A stretch of 9,361 bases of DNA from NCBI GenBank assembly GCA_937911965.1, contig CALDPL010000466.1:1-9361 (forward strand), read 5' to 3'. Below the pieces are notes generated by a model. That model worked only from the letters and a program-made list of their open reading frames with translations, searched no databases and was not told where the DNA came from. Made by a program: the position numbers and the translations under genes. The DNA is from an uncultured Allomuricauda sp. GTDB taxonomy: Bacteria > Bacteroidota > Bacteroidia > Flavobacteriales > Flavobacteriaceae. Shown here piece after piece: positions 7,109 to 9,361 of the stretch (its first letter is position 1; each line of letters begins with the position of its first letter).

Positions 7109-8380
7109 TCAATCGATCATGTCGAAGCCACAGTAGGGAACCAGAACCTCCGGGATCTTGATTCCCTCTGGGGTCTGGTAATTCTCCAAAATGCCCGCCA
7201 ATACCCGGGGAAGGGCCAGGGAACTTCCATTGAGGCTATGGGCCAGATGGTTCTTGCCATCGGCGCCCCGATAACGAAGTTTGAGGCGATTGGCCTGAAA
7301 GGTTTCGAAATTCGACACCGAGCTGATTTCCAACCAGCGGTCCTGGGCCGTGGAAAACACCTCAAAATCAAAGGTCAGGGCAGAGGTGAAGCCCAAATCG
7401 CCCCCACAGAGTCTTAGGATGCGATAGGGCAGTTCCAGTTCCCTGAGGATGACCTTCACATGCTCCACCATTTCATCCAGGGCCTGATAGGAGCGTTGGG
7501 GATGTTCCAGGCGCACGACTTCCACCTTGTCGAACTGGTGCAGTCGGTTCAGGCCGCGAACATGGGCCCCATAGCTGCCGGCCTCCCTTCGGAAACAGGG
7601 GGTATAGGCCGTATATCGTATGGGAAAATCGGTCTCGTCCAAAAGATCGCCCCGGTGCAGGTTGGTCACCGGGACCTCCGCGGTGGGGATCAGATAGAAA
7701 TCGTCCAGGCCCACATGGTACATCTGTCCTTCCTTGTCCGGCAATTGGCCGGTCCCATACCCGGAAGCCTCGTTCACCAAATGGGGCACCTGTACCTCCG
7801 TATACCCTGCCTGGGTGTTCCGGTCCAGGAAATAGGAAATCAGGGCGCGCTGCAAGCGGGCCCCTTTGCCCTTGTATACCGGAAAACCGGCTCCTGTGAT
7901 CTTGACGCCCAGTTCAAAATCGATGATGTCGTACTTTTTGGCCAGTTCCCAATGGGGCAGGGCCCCTCCGTCCAGTTTGGGGATCTCCCCTTCCCGGTAC
8001 ACCTCTTCGTTGTCCTCGGCGGAACTCCCTGGGGGCACGGAATCATGGGGTACGTTGGGGATCGGGTACAGGGCCTGTTGCAGCCGATCGGCGGCATTTT
8101 CCAGTTCCTCCCCCAATTTCTTGGAGGTTTCCTTTAGGGCAGAGGTTTTTTCCTTTAGGACATTGGCCTGCTCGGCCTTTCCGGATTTGAACAGTTCCCC
8201 GATCTCCTTGGAGATCTTGTTCGATTCGGCCAGGGTCTGGTCCATTTGGGTCTGAAGGGAACGTCTTTTTTCGTCCCACTCCAAGGCCTCGGACACCATG
8301 GATGCCGCATCGATGTTGCGTTTGTTCAAAGCAATGATGATCTCTTCCTTGTGTTCCCGAAGGGTCTGTAATTGAAGCAT
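7109..8380 (-). CDS. serS: Seryl-tRNA synthetase
   Basis: The 423-residue product is full length for bacterial SerRS, the class II enzyme that charges tRNA-Ser (and tRNA-Sec where present) with serine in the cytoplasm. Residues 1-105 form the long two-helix coiled-coil arm that grips the tRNA extra arm. The catalytic domain follows, with the serine-binding TAEVPVTN at 233-240, class II motif 2 at about 260-288 (CFRREAGSYGAHVRGLNRLH, with Arg264 and Arg265), a conserved EISSVSNFETFQANR at 351-365, and motif 3 at 384-400 (NGSSLALPRVLAGILEN). The ATG at 8380 gives a normal N-terminus (MLQLQTLREHKEE). A good promoter lies directly upstream in the 48-base gap after the HTTM gene. Confidence 0.98.
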   Translation of the reverse strand: MLQLQTLREHKEEIIIALNKRNIDAASMVSEALEWDEKRRSLQTQMDQTLAESNKISKEIGELFKSGKAEQANVLKEKTSALKETSKKLGEELENAADRLQQALYPIPNVPHDSVPPGSSAEDNEEVYREGEIPKLDGGALPHWELAKKYDIIDFELGVKITGAGFPVYKGKGARLQRALISYFLDRNTQAGYTEVQVPHLVNEASGYGTGQLPDKEGQMYHVGLDDFYLIPTAEVPVTNLHRGDLLDETDFPIRYTAYTPCFRREAGSYGAHVRGLNRLHQFDKVEVVRLEHPQRSYQALDEMVEHVKVILRELELPYRILRLCGGDLGFTSALTFDFEVFSTAQDRWLEISSVSNFETFQANRLKLRYRGADGKNHLAHSLNGSSLALPRVLAGILENYQTPEGIKIPEVLVPYCGFDMID

Positions 8381-8397
8381 GGCCTAGTTTTGAACCG

Positions 8398-8428
8398 CAA
8401 ATTTAATCCAATAATGGAAAGCTCCCAA
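8398..8428 (-). promoter_or_regulatory. serS promoter (TTG-N20-TAAATTTG)
   Basis: On the minus strand a TTG at 8428-8426, directly after the HTTM stop codon, is followed by 20 bases and then TAAATTTG at 8405-8398. This fits the Bacteroidota two-part promoter (TTG, 17-23 bases, TAnnTTTG). Transcription would start near 8391, leaving a leader of about 10 bases before the serS ATG at 8380. It is the only promoter in the window with both elements at proper spacing. Confidence 0.65.
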
Positions 8429-9361
8429 CTATTCTTCCCAAGGAGCGGGCAGAATCCATCCATTGGGGGAACAATGGTTCCAGGGGACGGCCCCCAGGTC
8501 CACCTCGGGATTTATGAATTGATGAAACTCCCCTTGGTTGATCCGAACCCTATTGTTCACAAAGACCTGTACGTCCTCCCCTTTTTTGGCATATTCCCCT
8601 TTGAGCCTTTGGGCGAACTGCCAGGCAAAGTCGGGGTAGGCGGCCACCCGTCCCCGCTGTTTGAGGGTGAGGTAATCCTTCAAATCGACATGGGTGACCT
8701 TCCCACTTTCCTTGTCCACCAATTTATAGCCAATGGTCCCCGACCTGCTTCTCAGCATCATCCGCCAGGACATTCTGTGGCCCTCCTCGGTCCAGAGGAC
8801 ATCGCCCTTTATGGCCAGATGCCGAAGGGGCAACAGGATCTGGATCACAAAATAGATCCCGAGCGACCAAAGGATCAAATTTTTGTTTCGGGGAAGGGGC
8901 CCCAGGGGGTCGATCTCCACCTTTTTCGTTTTCAGAAAGATCCTCCGGATGGTTCCGGGTTCAAAGAAAAAGACCATAAATGCCAGGGAGAGGTAGGGAA
9001 AGATCCCGATCTGGAAAACCACGGAATTGAATAGATGGAAAAAGATGGCCAGCCCAAAGGCCCATTTGCGGCTCGGCCGCCAAAGCATGGCGGGCACGAT
9101 CAAAAGGTCGAAAAAGATGCCGAACACCACCATGATCCGATGGATCCAGGCCTGCTGCAACAATTCCCCGATCAGCCAATAGTCTGCCTTGGAACGCATC
9201 AGCAGCCCGATGAAACTGGAATCCAGCCAACCTTCATAAACCTTGGCCAGGGCCGCATAGGTGTAGACGATCAGCAGTTGCAGGACAATCGTCCAACGCA
9301 CCCAAGCGTGCATACTGTGCGTCCTGAGGGAGGGCCGCAGCCGGGCATCCAGGGAAGCGTC
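8429..9361 (-). CDS. HTTM / vitamin K-dependent gamma-carboxylase-like membrane protein, C-terminal part (5' end beyond window)
   Basis: The frame runs open from the right edge to the stop at 8429, with 310 residues visible. The real start lies beyond 9361: the 16 codons before the internal Met at 9313 (DASLDARLRP...) already match the family. Membrane helices are seen at about 22-40, 74-94, 100-116, 119-133 and 161-178, followed by a soluble C-terminal domain. Family hallmarks are YTYAALAKVYEGWL (33-46), FHLFNSVVFQIGIFPYL (108-124), and LPLRHL with WTEEGHRMSWRMMLRS (177-205). This is the HTTM domain shared with eukaryotic gamma-glutamyl carboxylase, which converts Glu to Gla using reduced vitamin K, CO2 and O2. 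Lys40 falls where I recall the catalytic lysine of the human enzyme. The role in flavobacteria, which make menaquinone, is not settled. Nothing nearby is an obvious Gla substrate. Confidence 0.9.
   Translation of the reverse strand, partial: DASLDARLRPSLRTHSMHAWVRWTIVLQLLIVYTYAALAKVYEGWLDSSFIGLLMRSKADYWLIGELLQQAWIHRIMVVFGIFFDLLIVPAMLWRPSRKWAFGLAIFFHLFNSVVFQIGIFPYLSLAFMVFFFEPGTIRRIFLKTKKVEIDPLGPLPRNKNLILWSLGIYFVIQILLPLRHLAIKGDVLWTEEGHRMSWRMMLRSRSGTIGYKLVDKESGKVTHVDLKDYLTLKQRGRVAAYPDFAWQFAQRLKGEYAKKGEDVQVFVNNRVRINQGEFHQFINPEVDLGAVPWNHCSPNGWILPAPWEE

Overview
The window looks like a chromosomal segment of a GC-rich member of the Flavobacteriaceae (Bacteroidota). The evidence is the protein content (flavobacterial-type DUF4286, RsmA, SerS, HTTM and a periplasmic TPR protein), the lack of clear Shine-Dalgarno sequences, and several matches to the Bacteroidota -7 promoter box TAnnTTTG. 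All nine supported genes lie on the minus strand, so transcription runs from high to low coordinates. No rRNA, tRNA, CRISPR array, insertion sequence or integrase was seen, and no gene-free stretch exceeds about 180 bases.

Right part (9361 down to 2619), a tightly packed cluster: the 3' part of a gene for an HTTM / vitamin K-dependent gamma-carboxylase-like membrane protein; serS behind a good promoter; an exported TPR protein that starts on a non-ATG codon; a small DUF4286 protein; rsmA (16S rRNA dimethyltransferase, GTG start); and mgtE (Mg2+ channel), whose start overlaps the end of rsmA by 14 bases. Gaps are 6 to 80 bases. The theme is translation (SerS, RsmA) with Mg2+ uptake (MgtE).

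Left part (2592 down to 1), which looks more accessory: an AraC-family regulator only 26 bases after mgtE; a secreted DUF6448 protein with its own -7 box and a strong hairpin downstream; and the 5' third of a type II P-type cation ATPase running off the left edge. The ATPase gene is clearly more AT-rich (about 40% GC in lines counted by hand) than the serS-mgtE cluster (about 55-60%), suggesting a different origin.

The most interesting point is the DUF6448 protein. Predicted signal-peptidase cleavage would expose a mature N-terminus beginning His-Cys-Asp, which resembles the start of the nickel hook of Ni-superoxide dismutase. That cysteine is the only one in the protein. With MgtE and the P-type ATPase nearby this invites a metal-related hypothesis, but nothing in the sequence proves it.
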